A DNA stretch of 64,000 nucleotides. Source: Psychroserpens sp. Hel_I_66. Its GTDB lineage: Bacteria; Bacteroidota; Bacteroidia; Flavobacteriales; Flavobacteriaceae. Shown here piece by piece: positions 28,611 to 37,915 of the stretch. Location of the stretch: the NCBI RefSeq assembly GCF_000799465.1, contig NZ_JUGU01000001.1, positions 2,500,501 to 2,564,500 on the forward strand, read 5' to 3'. The translations under genes were made by a program, and so were the position numbers. The notes beneath the pieces were generated by a model that saw nothing but the letters and a program-made list of their open reading frames with translations, had not been told where the DNA came from and did not search any database. Within the stretch, counting starts at the first letter, position 1, and each line of letters begins with the position of its first letter.

Positions 28611-30788
28611 ATGAGAAAACACTACATTTTAATTACAACCCTTTTAATGACGCAGTTTATCTTTGCCCAGCCTGCAAATGACGATTGTGCCAACCCTCAA
28701 AACATAACCGTAAGTGCTTCAAACAACTCTTATGTTTTTGATATCAATACTGCGAATTTAAATACTGAGGAAGGCTGCTCTGGCACAACAGCAGAATATG
28801 CAGATGTCTGGTTTGAATTCACAATGCCATTTAATGGAAATCTATATGTTGATGGGTCTATTGGTTGGAATAACTTTGCATTGTACAATACTTGTGGAAG
28901 TACCCAAATACAATGTGGTAGCACAAATGAACTTATAGAGAATCTCACATCAGGCGCTAACTATTTACTAAGGATTTTTAGAACAGCTAACAATGCCTCG
29001 AATACTGGGTTTCAAAACTTTTCTATAATTGGTTTTGAAGAGGTACAAAATGACGATTGTGCAAATTCTGAAAACATAATACTTTCTGAAACATCATCTA
29101 CCATAAATTTCGAAATTGGTGGAGCAAACGCAAACAACGAAGAAGGCTGTATAGGAACAACCGATGATTATTTTGATATCTGGTATGATTTCACAATGCC
29201 TTTTAATGGCAATTTATACATAGATGGTTCTATAGGATGGAACAACTTTGCAGTGTATGATGCTTGCAATGGCACACAAATACAATGTAATAGTGCAAAT
29301 CTTTTTATTGAAGAACTCACTCAAAGTACGAATTACAAATTACGCCTTTTTAGAACACTAGCCAACGCAGATAATCTTGGTTTTAGGTCTTTTTCTATTG
29401 TAGCTTATCAAACTGCTACCAACAACGATTGTGCATCTGCACAAAATATAACGGTAACAACAAACGCGACAACCGTTAATTTTGAAACTGCAGGTGCTAT
29501 CATAAATAACGAAATCGGCTGTTCTGGTTCTGCTAGTGCTGATTATACAGACGTTTGGTACGATTTTACCATGCCTGTCAACGGAAATCTTTTTATAGAT
29601 GGCGGTATCTCTTGGAATAATTTTGCTCTTTACGATACTTGCGGTGGCAACGAAATACAATGTGGTAATGCAGATGAATTCATTCAAGGTCTAACTGCTG
29701 GAACAAATTATAAACTGCGCGTATTTAGAACGGTTCAACTCACGACTAATTCAGGATTTAAAAGTTTTAGCATACAAGCTTTCGAACAGGTATTGAATGA
29801 CGATTGCGCTTCCGCAGAAAACATAACAGTTACAACAAATGCGACCACTATCAACTTTGAAATTGCTGGTGCTGTTGTAAATAACGACGTTGGTTGTTCC
29901 GGTTCGGCTGCAGTAGAATATACAGATCTGTGGTACGATTTCACCATGCCTGTCAACGGAAACCTTTTTATAGATGGCGCAATTAGCTGGAATAATTTTG
30001 CACTTTACGATGCTTGTGGTGGTAACGAAATACAATGTGGTAATGCAGATGAATTCATCCAAGGGTTAACAGCGGGAACTAATTATAAACTGCGCCTTTT
30101 TAGAACGCTTGCGCTTACCGATAATCCTGGATTTAAAAGTTTCACAATCCAAGCTTTTGAAGTTATAAATAACGACGATTGTGCTTCGGCAGAAGTGATC
30201 AATGTGCTTTCGAACACCTCAACAACAGTCAATTTTGGTATCGCTGGCGCCAACATAAATAACGAGGTTGGCTGCTCAGGAACAACTCCAGAAAATTATG
30301 CAGATGTTTGGTATGAGTTTTCAATGCCAGAAAATGGTGCTATCATAATTGACGGAGCTATCGATTGGAATAATTTTGCAATTTATGACGCCTGTTCCGG
30401 GACAGAATTAGGGTGCTTTTCAAACTCTGGTAACGTGAGTAATTTAACCACTGGCATCACTTATAAATTACGTGTATTTCGCACTCTTGCCTTAGCAGAT
30501 AATAATAGCTTTAAAAGTTTCTCAATTGTGGCAGACAAAACATTAACCACACCCGAAAGCGAATTAGGCAACTCCATTGTCTTATATCCAAACCCAACAA
30601 AAGGGATGTTAAATATTTCTTCGGAAACCTCTGTTGACTCCATTTTAGTATTCAACATTTTAGGGAAAATTGTTGCCAAAACAACCAACAATAATCAGGT
30701 AGATCTTTCAGAATTACAAACCGGAATTTACATTGTAAAAGTCACCTCAAAAAACAAAACCGTTTTTAGAAGAATCATTTTAGAATAA
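28611..30788 (+). CDS. T9SS-secreted protein with five tandem ~124-residue repeats
   Basis: Secreted protein of 725 residues. After a signal peptide (about 1-20, ending FAQ) come five repeats beginning at roughly residues 22, 147, 271, 396 and 520. Each has NDDCA near its start, VWYDFTMPxNGNLFIDG, WNNFALYDxCxGxEIQC and LRVFRT. Each repeat has conserved cysteines, probably disulfide-bonded. The last ~75 residues form a type A C-terminal sorting domain (VLYPNPTKGMLNIS, then GIYIVKVTS), the signal for the type IX secretion system. Adhesion or glycan binding is plausible, but the repeat's ligand is unknown. A terminator follows. Confidence 0.88.
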   Translation: MRKHYILITTLLMTQFIFAQPANDDCANPQNITVSASNNSYVFDINTANLNTEEGCSGTTAEYADVWFEFTMPFNGNLYVDGSIGWNNFALYNTCGSTQIQCGSTNELIENLTSGANYLLRIFRTANNASNTGFQNFSIIGFEEVQNDDCANSENIILSETSSTINFEIGGANANNEEGCIGTTDDYFDIWYDFTMPFNGNLYIDGSIGWNNFAVYDACNGTQIQCNSANLFIEELTQSTNYKLRLFRTLANADNLGFRSFSIVAYQTATNNDCASAQNITVTTNATTVNFETAGAIINNEIGCSGSASADYTDVWYDFTMPVNGNLFIDGGISWNNFALYDTCGGNEIQCGNADEFIQGLTAGTNYKLRVFRTVQLTTNSGFKSFSIQAFEQVLNDDCASAENITVTTNATTINFEIAGAVVNNDVGCSGSAAVEYTDLWYDFTMPVNGNLFIDGAISWNNFALYDACGGNEIQCGNADEFIQGLTAGTNYKLRLFRTLALTDNPGFKSFTIQAFEVINNDDCASAEVINVLSNTSTTVNFGIAGANINNEVGCSGTTPENYADVWYEFSMPENGAIIIDGAIDWNNFAIYDACSGTELGCFSNSGNVSNLTTGITYKLRVFRTLALADNNSFKSFSIVADKTLTTPESELGNSIVLYPNPTKGMLNISSETSVDSILVFNILGKIVAKTTNNNQVDLSELQTGIYIVKVTSKNKTVFRRIILE

Positions 30789-30845
30789 ACTTAAATAAAT
30801 AGGTTTAAACCCATAGTTGAAAATGGTCTTCAATTATATTTTTTG

Positions 30846-30882
30846 AAAAGAAAGTCGCTGTAGGGAGCGACTTTCTTTTTGT
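30846..30882 (+). terminator. Intrinsic terminator after the T9SS repeat protein
   Basis: GAAAGTCGCT (30850-30859) pairs with AGCGACTTTC (30866-30875) and is followed by a T run. Confidence 0.88.
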
Positions 30883-30956
30883 TCAATATTTCATAAATCA
30901 TTCTTTCATTTCAAGGTCTAAGTTTTGTAGTTTTATAAACTACAAATTTAAAACAC

Positions 30957-33812
30957 ATGTCAGACCAAAAACGCTTATTCCTAGTCGATGCCTACGCCTT
31001 AATTTTCCGTGGGTATTACGCTTTTATAAAAAACCCACGAATCAATTCTAAAGGTGAGGATACCTCAGCCATTATGGGTTTTATGAACTCTCTTTTAGAC
31101 GTCATCAAACGTGAGCGACCAGATCATTTGGCGGTTTGTTTTGATAAAGGTGGCAGTGCAGACCGTGTTGAAATGTATGAGGACTATAAAGCCAATCGTG
31201 ATGCAACGCCAGAAGGCATTTTAACCGCGATTCCGCACATTTGTAATATTCTCGAGGCCATGCATATTCCAATTATGGTCAAGGAAGGTTACGAGGCAGA
31301 TGATGTGATCGGGACCCTTTCCCGTCAAGCGGAAAAAGAAGGTTACAAAGTATTTATGGTCACACCAGATAAAGATTTCGCGCAGCTCGTTACCGAAAAT
31401 ATTTTCATGTACAGACCCGTTTTTGGTGGTGGTTACGAAACTTGGGGCATCCCAGAAGTTCAGAAGAAATTCGAGGTTACAGAGCCTATGCAAGTCATTG
31501 ACTTTTTGGGGATGATGGGAGACTCGTCAGATAATATTCCTGGCTTACCTGGTGTTGGAGAAAAAACCGCCAAAAAGTTTTTAAAACAGTTTGGCAGCAT
31601 GGAAAACCTTTTGGCAAACACTCACGAGTTAAAAGGAAAAATGAAAGAGAAAATTGAAGAGAATAAAGAACTCGGGTTGCTCTCAAAAAAATTGGCAACG
31701 ATCATGCTCGATGTTCCGGTAGATTTTAATGCCAAGGATTTTGAGCTCGACCATCCAGATGTTGAAAAAGTAAAAGAGATTTTTCTCGAACTTGAGTTTA
31801 GACGATTGACAGATAATTTTGTTAAAACATTCACTTCGGGAGAGGAAGCAACAGGTCAAAGTAAATCCAATGCTTCATCAAAAAGCGATACAAGTTCCCC
31901 TTCCAGTTCAAGTGCAAAAGCTTCAGCAGGAGAAGGACAGTTTTCTCTTTTTGGCACTTCGGAAACGAGCAGTACTGAAGAGTCTTCAACGTTTGATAGA
32001 AAAACCATCGATAACACATCACACTTTTATCAAAGCATCGCTCCAGGAATGGGGACAACACTATTCATGAAAAACTTGATGAACCAGAAATCGGTTTGCT
32101 TTGATACGGAAACGACTGGCTTGAATCCGTTGACAGCAGAGTTGGTTGGCATCGCATTTTCATGGGAAGCAGGAAAGGGTTTTTACATCACATTTCCGAA
32201 GGAAAAAGAAAACGCACAGGAGTTGATCGAAATCTTACGTCCGTTTTTTGAAAACGAGAACATCGAAAAAATCGGTCAGAATTTAAAATACGACATCAAA
32301 GTCCTCGCAAAATACAACGTTGAGGTCAAAGGGAAACTCTTTGACACCATGTTGGCGCATTACCTCATAAATCCAGATATGCGACACAATATGGACGTGT
32401 TGGCAGAAACATATTTGAATTATACACCAGTGCCTATCACAGAGTTGATTGGCAAAAAAGGGAAGAATCAGTTAACGATGCGAGATGTTTCCGTAGAAAA
32501 ACAAACCGAATACGCAGTTGAAGATGCAGATATCACGCTGCAATTAAAAGAACATTTTGAAAAGGAATTAGGCGAAGCCAATACCCAAAAACTGTTTGAT
32601 GATATTGAAGTGCCACTGCTTCGTGTATTGGCTGCGATGGAATTGGAAGGCATTAATCTGGATGAGGAATTTCTCAATTCACTTTCGGCAGATTTGGATA
32701 AAGACATCCAAACGCTTGAAAAAAATATTTATGAGATTGCTGGCGAAGAATTTAATATTGCGTCGCCAAAGCAGTTGGGCGAGATTTTGTTTGATAAAAT
32801 GAAATTGGTGGATAAGCCTAAAAAAACCAAAACCGGACAATATAAAACGGGTGAGGATATTTTATCCTATCTGGCAAAAGATCATGAGATCATCCGGAAT
32901 ATTCTCGAATACCGTGGGCTCGCCAAACTAAAAAGTACTTATGTAGATGCATTGCCTTTGCAGGTAGAACCGTCAACACATCGCGTACATACCGATTATA
33001 TGCAAACCGTTGCTGCGACTGGTCGTTTGAGTAGTAACAATCCTAATTTACAGAATATCCCAATCCGTACGGAACGTGGTCGCCAGGTGCGAAAAGCGTT
33101 TATTCCGCGAGATGAGAATTACGTATTGCTTGCTGCCGATTATTCGCAAATAGAACTGCGTATCATTGCTGCGTTGAGTAAAGAGGAAACCATGATGGAT
33201 GCTTTTAAAAATGGTGAGGATATTCACGCTTCCACTGCTTCACGAGTGTTTGGAGTGCCAATTGATGAAGTGACGAGAGAGCAACGTAGCAATGCCAAAA
33301 CGGTCAATTTTGGGATTATTTATGGTGTATCTGCTTTTGGGTTGAGCAACCAAACCGATTTGTCGCGTGCGGAAGCTAAAGAACTCATTGACACCTATTA
33401 CGAAACCTACCCAAAACTGAAAGCCTATATGAGCGATCAGGTGGATTTTGCGCGAGACAATGGGTACGTGCAAACCGTTTTGGGACGTCGTCGTTATTTA
33501 AAAGATATCGATTCCCGTAATGCGATGGTACGCAGTGGTGCAGAGCGAAATGCGGTGAATGCGCCAATTCAAGGGAGCGCTGCCGATATTATTAAACTCG
33601 CCATGATTAATATTCATAATAAGTTATCCCACGGAAATTTTAAAACTAAAATGCTCTTACAGGTGCATGATGAATTGGTCTTTGATGTTTATAAACCAGA
33701 ACTCGAAGACATGAAAACATTGATTAAGACTGAAATGGAAAATGCGTTTGTGATGGATGTGCCTTTGGATGTTGAGGTTGGTGTTGGAGTGGATTGGCTG
33801 GAGGCGCATTAG
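30957..33812 (+). CDS. polA: DNA polymerase I
   Basis: Repair and Okazaki-fragment polymerase of 951 residues. Domains: 5'-3' nuclease (about 1-290, starting LFLVDAYALIFRGYYAF), a Ser-rich low-complexity linker (about 300-345), an intact 3'-5' exonuclease (FDTETTGL near 382, so proofreading Asp and Glu are present), and the polymerase domain with AADYSQIELR near 725 and the QVHDELVFD motif near 901. The linker is unusual in composition but seems only a spacer. The accessory island starts immediately after this gene. Confidence 0.98.
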   Translation: MSDQKRLFLVDAYALIFRGYYAFIKNPRINSKGEDTSAIMGFMNSLLDVIKRERPDHLAVCFDKGGSADRVEMYEDYKANRDATPEGILTAIPHICNILEAMHIPIMVKEGYEADDVIGTLSRQAEKEGYKVFMVTPDKDFAQLVTENIFMYRPVFGGGYETWGIPEVQKKFEVTEPMQVIDFLGMMGDSSDNIPGLPGVGEKTAKKFLKQFGSMENLLANTHELKGKMKEKIEENKELGLLSKKLATIMLDVPVDFNAKDFELDHPDVEKVKEIFLELEFRRLTDNFVKTFTSGEEATGQSKSNASSKSDTSSPSSSSAKASAGEGQFSLFGTSETSSTEESSTFDRKTIDNTSHFYQSIAPGMGTTLFMKNLMNQKSVCFDTETTGLNPLTAELVGIAFSWEAGKGFYITFPKEKENAQELIEILRPFFENENIEKIGQNLKYDIKVLAKYNVEVKGKLFDTMLAHYLINPDMRHNMDVLAETYLNYTPVPITELIGKKGKNQLTMRDVSVEKQTEYAVEDADITLQLKEHFEKELGEANTQKLFDDIEVPLLRVLAAMELEGINLDEEFLNSLSADLDKDIQTLEKNIYEIAGEEFNIASPKQLGEILFDKMKLVDKPKKTKTGQYKTGEDILSYLAKDHEIIRNILEYRGLAKLKSTYVDALPLQVEPSTHRVHTDYMQTVAATGRLSSNNPNLQNIPIRTERGRQVRKAFIPRDENYVLLAADYSQIELRIIAALSKEETMMDAFKNGEDIHASTASRVFGVPIDEVTREQRSNAKTVNFGIIYGVSAFGLSNQTDLSRAEAKELIDTYYETYPKLKAYMSDQVDFARDNGYVQTVLGRRRYLKDIDSRNAMVRSGAERNAVNAPIQGSAADIIKLAMINIHNKLSHGNFKTKMLLQVHDELVFDVYKPELEDMKTLIKTEMENAFVMDVPLDVEVGVGVDWLEAH

Positions 33813-34110
33813 GGAATAACCTTTAAATTGGTTTAAGCGTATAAAAATCTTAAACTAAAATCACTCATTTATAATTTGAATAAAAAAAATACTGTTTCTA
33901 TTTGGTAGAAATTATTTTACCTGCACTTCTTCTTCATATATCTTAATATGTACTTGCTGATTAAATCTTAGAAAATCACAAAGACATGTACTGCCAATTC
34001 AATTGCATCATTGAATTTAACCAAACTACATTTTATCAAAAAGTGACTCATAGTCCGTTGTAATAAATACAACATGAGACTAAATTTGGCTATATTTTTT
34101 TTCAAATTAT
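33813..34110. other. Intergenic left edge of the restriction-type island
   Basis: 298 AT-rich bases between polA and the C-protein-like regulator. It holds the C-box-like operator (34045-34082) near its right end. I see no gene, no tRNA, and no direct repeat that would mark an integration site. Confidence 0.6.
34045..34082 (+). promoter_or_regulatory. C-box-like operator upstream of the controller gene
   Basis: GACTCATAGTC (34045-34055) fits the C-protein box pattern GACT-N3-AGTC. It is followed by a perfect dyad GTTGTA (34057-34062) / TACAAC (34068-34073) and flanked by TAGTC (34051-34055) / GACTA (34078-34082). The whole block ends 28 bases before the regulator start. Such boxes are known operators for controller proteins of restriction-modification systems; use here is inferred. 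Confidence 0.65.
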
Positions 34111-34338
34111 ATGAGTATTAACAAAAAAATCGGACAGCGAATACTTACGCTTAGAAAAGCACAAAACCTATCTCAAGAAGCTTTAGCTCATAAGTCTGAT
34201 GTTGATAGAACCTATATGACTGGTGTAGAAACGGGAAAACGAAATGTTACCGTGAGAGTATTAGACAGAATAATTTGTGGACTAGGAGAAAACTTTACAA
34301 CTTTTTTTAATGATAAAGAGTTTGAAGATGAAAAATAA
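34111..34338 (+). CDS. XRE-family regulator, controller (C) protein-like
   Basis: A 75-residue helix-turn-helix protein: IGQRILTLRKAQNLSQEALAHKSDVDR, then TYMTGVETGKRNVTVRVLDRI. Size, single HTH and position at the head of a methyltransferase operon match C proteins of type II restriction-modification systems, which bind C-boxes and delay restriction until the host is methylated. A C-box-like operator lies just upstream. Its 3' end overlaps the methyltransferase start by 11 bases, implying translational coupling. Autoregulation is inferred. Confidence 0.88.
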   Translation: MSINKKIGQRILTLRKAQNLSQEALAHKSDVDRTYMTGVETGKRNVTVRVLDRIICGLGENFTTFFNDKEFEDEK

Positions 34339-35560
34339 ATTAAATTTCATTGATTTATTTTCTGGAGCTGGCGGACTTTCTGAGGGTTTTATAACAGCTG
34401 GTTTTAACCCAATCGCACATGTCGAAATTGACAAAAAAGCTTGTGATACTTTAGAAACCAGATTAGTTTATCATAAATTAAAATCTGAAAACAAAACTCA
34501 AAATTATTACGATTACATTTCTGAAAAAATGACTCGTGAGGATTTTTTAAAAAAATTTGGAAACTCTGAAATCTCAAATTCTGTAATAAATATTCCTATT
34601 GGTGGAAAAAACAACGATGTTATTTTTAGTAAAATCGATAAACTTTTAAAGAAAGAAAAAATAGATTTAATTATTGGTGGTCCACCTTGTCAAGCTTATT
34701 CCCTTGTTGGAAGAAACAGAGATAAAGACAGAATGAAAAACGATTCTCGTAATTTTCTCTATAAAGAATATGCCAAATTCTTAAAAAAATACACACCTAA
34801 AGTGTTTGTTTTTGAAAATGTTATGGGTTTAATAACTGCGGAAGAAGGAACCTATTTTAAAAATATGCGAACCTATTTTAAACGCTTAGGTTATGAATTG
34901 GATTTCACAATTCAAAAATCTGAGCATTTTGGAGTTTTACAAAAAAGAAGACGTATAATTTTAATAGGTTGGCAAAAAGGTACAGATTTTAACTATCCTG
35001 AATTTGATAAAGTTAATGAAGAGTATGCAGTAAGTCAGATTTTATCAGATTTAAAAAAACTAAAACCTGGCGAGCTAAATAACGTTACAAAATACGCTAA
35101 CCCAACTACAGAATATTTAGAAAAATTTGAAATACGTAATGGTGTTGATTTTGTAACCCAACATGTCGCTAGACCAAACATAGAAAGAGACTTAAAAATT
35201 TATAAAATTGCGATAAAAAAATGGTTGAAAAAATCTGAAAGACTAAGGTATCCAGATTTACCAACTGAGCTTAAAACTCATAAAAACGAAAAGTCTTTTG
35301 TTGATAGATATAAAGTTGTAGACATTAATGGGTTATCTCATACAATGGTTGCACACATAGCAAAAGATGGACATCATTATATCTATCCAGATACAAAACA
35401 AGTAAGGTCTTTATCAGTTAGAGAAGCTGCAAGAATACAGTCTTTTCCAGATAATTTCTTTTTTGAAGGTGGAAGAACTGCTGCATTTAGACAAATTGGG
35501 AACGCAGTTCCTCCTTTAATGGCAAATGAAATTGCTAAAAAAATAAAAGAACAACTTTAA
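34328..35560 (+). CDS. DNA (cytosine-5) methyltransferase
   Basis: C5-cytosine methyltransferase of 410 residues. Motif I is FIDLFSGAGGLSEGF at the start, motif IV GGPPCQAYS with catalytic Cys near 120, motif VI FENVMGL near 163, motif VIII QKRRRIILIG near 205, and motif X RQIGNAVPP near 388. The region between VIII and X is the target-recognition domain; its target cannot be read. ATG 34328 is chosen because MKNKLNFIDLFSG places motif I at the usual distance; the frame extends seven codons further up. It is second in the five-gene island and presumably protects host DNA from the HNH nuclease. Confidence 0.96.
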   Translation: MKNKLNFIDLFSGAGGLSEGFITAGFNPIAHVEIDKKACDTLETRLVYHKLKSENKTQNYYDYISEKMTREDFLKKFGNSEISNSVINIPIGGKNNDVIFSKIDKLLKKEKIDLIIGGPPCQAYSLVGRNRDKDRMKNDSRNFLYKEYAKFLKKYTPKVFVFENVMGLITAEEGTYFKNMRTYFKRLGYELDFTIQKSEHFGVLQKRRRIILIGWQKGTDFNYPEFDKVNEEYAVSQILSDLKKLKPGELNNVTKYANPTTEYLEKFEIRNGVDFVTQHVARPNIERDLKIYKIAIKKWLKKSERLRYPDLPTELKTHKNEKSFVDRYKVVDINGLSHTMVAHIAKDGHHYIYPDTKQVRSLSVREAARIQSFPDNFFFEGGRTAAFRQIGNAVPPLMANEIAKKIKEQL

Positions 35561-35578
35561 GATGGAGAATATTCTAAA

Positions 35579-37915
35579 ATGAAAAAACATTCTTTTCAAC
35601 CAGGAGCAATGTCTATAATACAAATGGGAGAAGAACTCATTGGACATCCAAGTACAGCGATTAATGAATTAGTTAAAAACGGATATGATGCAGATGCAAC
35701 TAACTGTAAAGTTTATATAAATTATTCAAACGAATCAAAGAAATCATTTGCTTTAATATATGACGATGGATCTGGAATGGACTCAAGCATCCTATTTGGT
35801 GATTGGCTCAAACCTTCGGTAAGTAGCAAAAGAAACACTAATAAAATCAGTCCAATTTATAAAAGACAAGTTTTAGGTAGTAAAGGAATTGGACGTCTTG
35901 CATCTATGGCCCTTGGCCATAATATTAGTGTTATTACTAGAATGTCTCCAAACACTCCATATTATTGGTTAACAATTAACAGAGAACTTTTTAAAGAAGA
36001 TATTCTGCTCTCAAAAATCGAATTTCCTGGTGATGAAATTAATGATTATCGCAAATTATTCCTAGAATCAGAACTCCTTAAAGAAAGACATACTAGTCCG
36101 AACGAAGAATTAATTGGATTTTTAGATAACAATGATTTATATGAGTTTAATAAAGGCACACTAATAATTGTTGAAGATTTAGATGATTCAGTATTAAAAA
36201 TACTTAGAGAAGATTTTAATAAAAATGAACTAGATAGTATTATTGATGAACCTTTAAAAGAAACTAGTTTTTATAAATCCTTATCAACTCTAATTACACC
36301 TTTAAAACTAAGCTCAGAAATAGAGAAAGAATTAATAAATAAAGGTATAATTGATAAAGGCAAAAAAATAAAAAACGTACTCAACTTTAATTTAGAATTT
36401 GGGACAAACCTTTTACCGGAACAAATAGAAAACAATACTGATTGGCAAAAAATAGATGCAATACCTATTCAATCTATTTATGATTACAGAGTATATGGCA
36501 AAGTAAATAAAGATGGAAATGTTTTAGGATATTTCTCAAACAAGAGACTCTTGGATCAAGAGTATGAAGAAAAATTAGAAATCAACATTACAGAGATTAT
36601 TGATTTTAAGAAGAGAAAAACAAAAAATAAAACTCTAGACTTATTTGAAAAAGAATACAGACAAGAAACTGGCGAATATTACTTTGATATAAGGGTCTAT
36701 GATATAGGTGAAAAAGAAAATTTAGAAAAGTTATCTAACCAAACAAAGTTTAAGACTGGTACTGCTTTTAAAAACGCTTTTAAAAGCGTGCAAGGTTTAA
36801 GAATATCCAAAAATGGTTTTGGAGTTAAGCCTTATGGAGAAGAAGTAGAAGATTGGATTGGCCTTTCTAAAGAAAGAGTTCAAAATCCTACTGGAAATGT
36901 AAACACAAATCAAATATTAGGTTATGTATATTTTAACTCTCCAGAAAATGATACACTAGAAGAAAAAACCAATAGAGAAGGCTTTTTAGAAAATACTGCT
37001 TTTATTCAAGTTAAAAATACGTTGTCAGTGATTTTTAAAAACTTAGGTAGAAAAAGAGGTAATTTTAGAACGATTCATGGTATCGGAAGAGTTCCTAAAA
37101 GCAAGCATGATAGACCTCGAACTAAAGATTTTCTGGATAAAATTAAATCCAATGACAACGTTAGTTTTATCAGAAAATACTCTGAAAAATTCATGAAAGA
37201 AATAGATACTTCTTTAGATAATTTAGAAGACTCATTATCCTTTTCTGAGAGACTCGCTTCATTAGGAAGTGGTTTAGAGCTTGTTTATCATGAAATGGCT
37301 CAGCCAATTTCAGGATTAAGAACGACGAAATCTTCTTTAGATTTCAAAAAAACTAAAATAGATCCTGAAGCATTAAAAAGTTTTGTTTTCGATATAAACA
37401 CTTTAGATCATGCAACAAATATTCTTGTTGATTTAAGAAAATCTCTTCAACCTGCTATAGGTCGAACGAGAAAAAAGAAATTTAAGCCTTATGACACTTT
37501 TCTTAGAGTCTGTAATTTATACAAGTCAGACATAGAGGAATTTAATATAAATATAAATGTTGATGATAGAATAACTGACTATGAAATTTCAGATTTAGAA
37601 TATGCGTTTTGGATTACCTTTTTGAATATAATAAATAATGCTGTTTACTGGCTTAAAAAATCCCCAAACGAAAAAAAGATTTCATTTTTTATGGAGAATG
37701 AAAATTTTGTAATTATAAATTCAGGTCCTTTTATTAACGAAAGTATTATAGAGCATATTTTTAATTATGGAGTCACCACAAGACAGGAAAAAAATGCGAC
37801 TGGTCTCGGCTTGGCTTTCACTCAAAGCATTCTTTCTAGAAATAATTGGGAAATTTATGCCGAAAACAGAGAAACAGGACCCGCATTTATTATTAAAAAA
37901 GAAGAAGATGAGTAG
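35579..37915 (+). CDS. MORC-like GHKL ATPase fused to a histidine-kinase core
   Basis: A 778-residue protein with two GHKL ATP-binding modules. The N-terminal one has AINELVKNGYDADATN (about 28-43), YDDGSGMD (about 61-68) and GSKGIGRLASMALG (about 100-113). This is the MORC/paraMORC arrangement known in some restriction-modification loci. The C-terminal half looks like a sensor-kinase core: a DHp-like helix LASLGSGLELVYHEMAQPISG with candidate phospho-acceptor His571, an N box NIINNAVYW near 684, and a G2-type loop NATGLGLAF near 740. No membrane segment is visible, so it is cytoplasmic. It starts 18 bases after the methyltransferase and overlaps the receiver gene by eight bases. Role inferred: ATP-driven sensing or control of restriction. 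Confidence 0.85.
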   Translation: MKKHSFQPGAMSIIQMGEELIGHPSTAINELVKNGYDADATNCKVYINYSNESKKSFALIYDDGSGMDSSILFGDWLKPSVSSKRNTNKISPIYKRQVLGSKGIGRLASMALGHNISVITRMSPNTPYYWLTINRELFKEDILLSKIEFPGDEINDYRKLFLESELLKERHTSPNEELIGFLDNNDLYEFNKGTLIIVEDLDDSVLKILREDFNKNELDSIIDEPLKETSFYKSLSTLITPLKLSSEIEKELINKGIIDKGKKIKNVLNFNLEFGTNLLPEQIENNTDWQKIDAIPIQSIYDYRVYGKVNKDGNVLGYFSNKRLLDQEYEEKLEINITEIIDFKKRKTKNKTLDLFEKEYRQETGEYYFDIRVYDIGEKENLEKLSNQTKFKTGTAFKNAFKSVQGLRISKNGFGVKPYGEEVEDWIGLSKERVQNPTGNVNTNQILGYVYFNSPENDTLEEKTNREGFLENTAFIQVKNTLSVIFKNLGRKRGNFRTIHGIGRVPKSKHDRPRTKDFLDKIKSNDNVSFIRKYSEKFMKEIDTSLDNLEDSLSFSERLASLGSGLELVYHEMAQPISGLRTTKSSLDFKKTKIDPEALKSFVFDINTLDHATNILVDLRKSLQPAIGRTRKKKFKPYDTFLRVCNLYKSDIEEFNININVDDRITDYEISDLEYAFWITFLNIINNAVYWLKKSPNEKKISFFMENENFVIINSGPFINESIIEHIFNYGVTTRQEKNATGLGLAFTQSILSRNNWEIYAENRETGPAFIIKKEEDE

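Noticed and set aside
28611..30788. Periodic DNA repeats read as an array or mobile element
   Set aside because: They are in frame and encode five protein repeats.
33813..34110. Integration site with a tRNA or direct repeats at the island edges
   Set aside because: No tRNA, integrase or matching direct repeat is visible at 33.8 or 39.9 kb.
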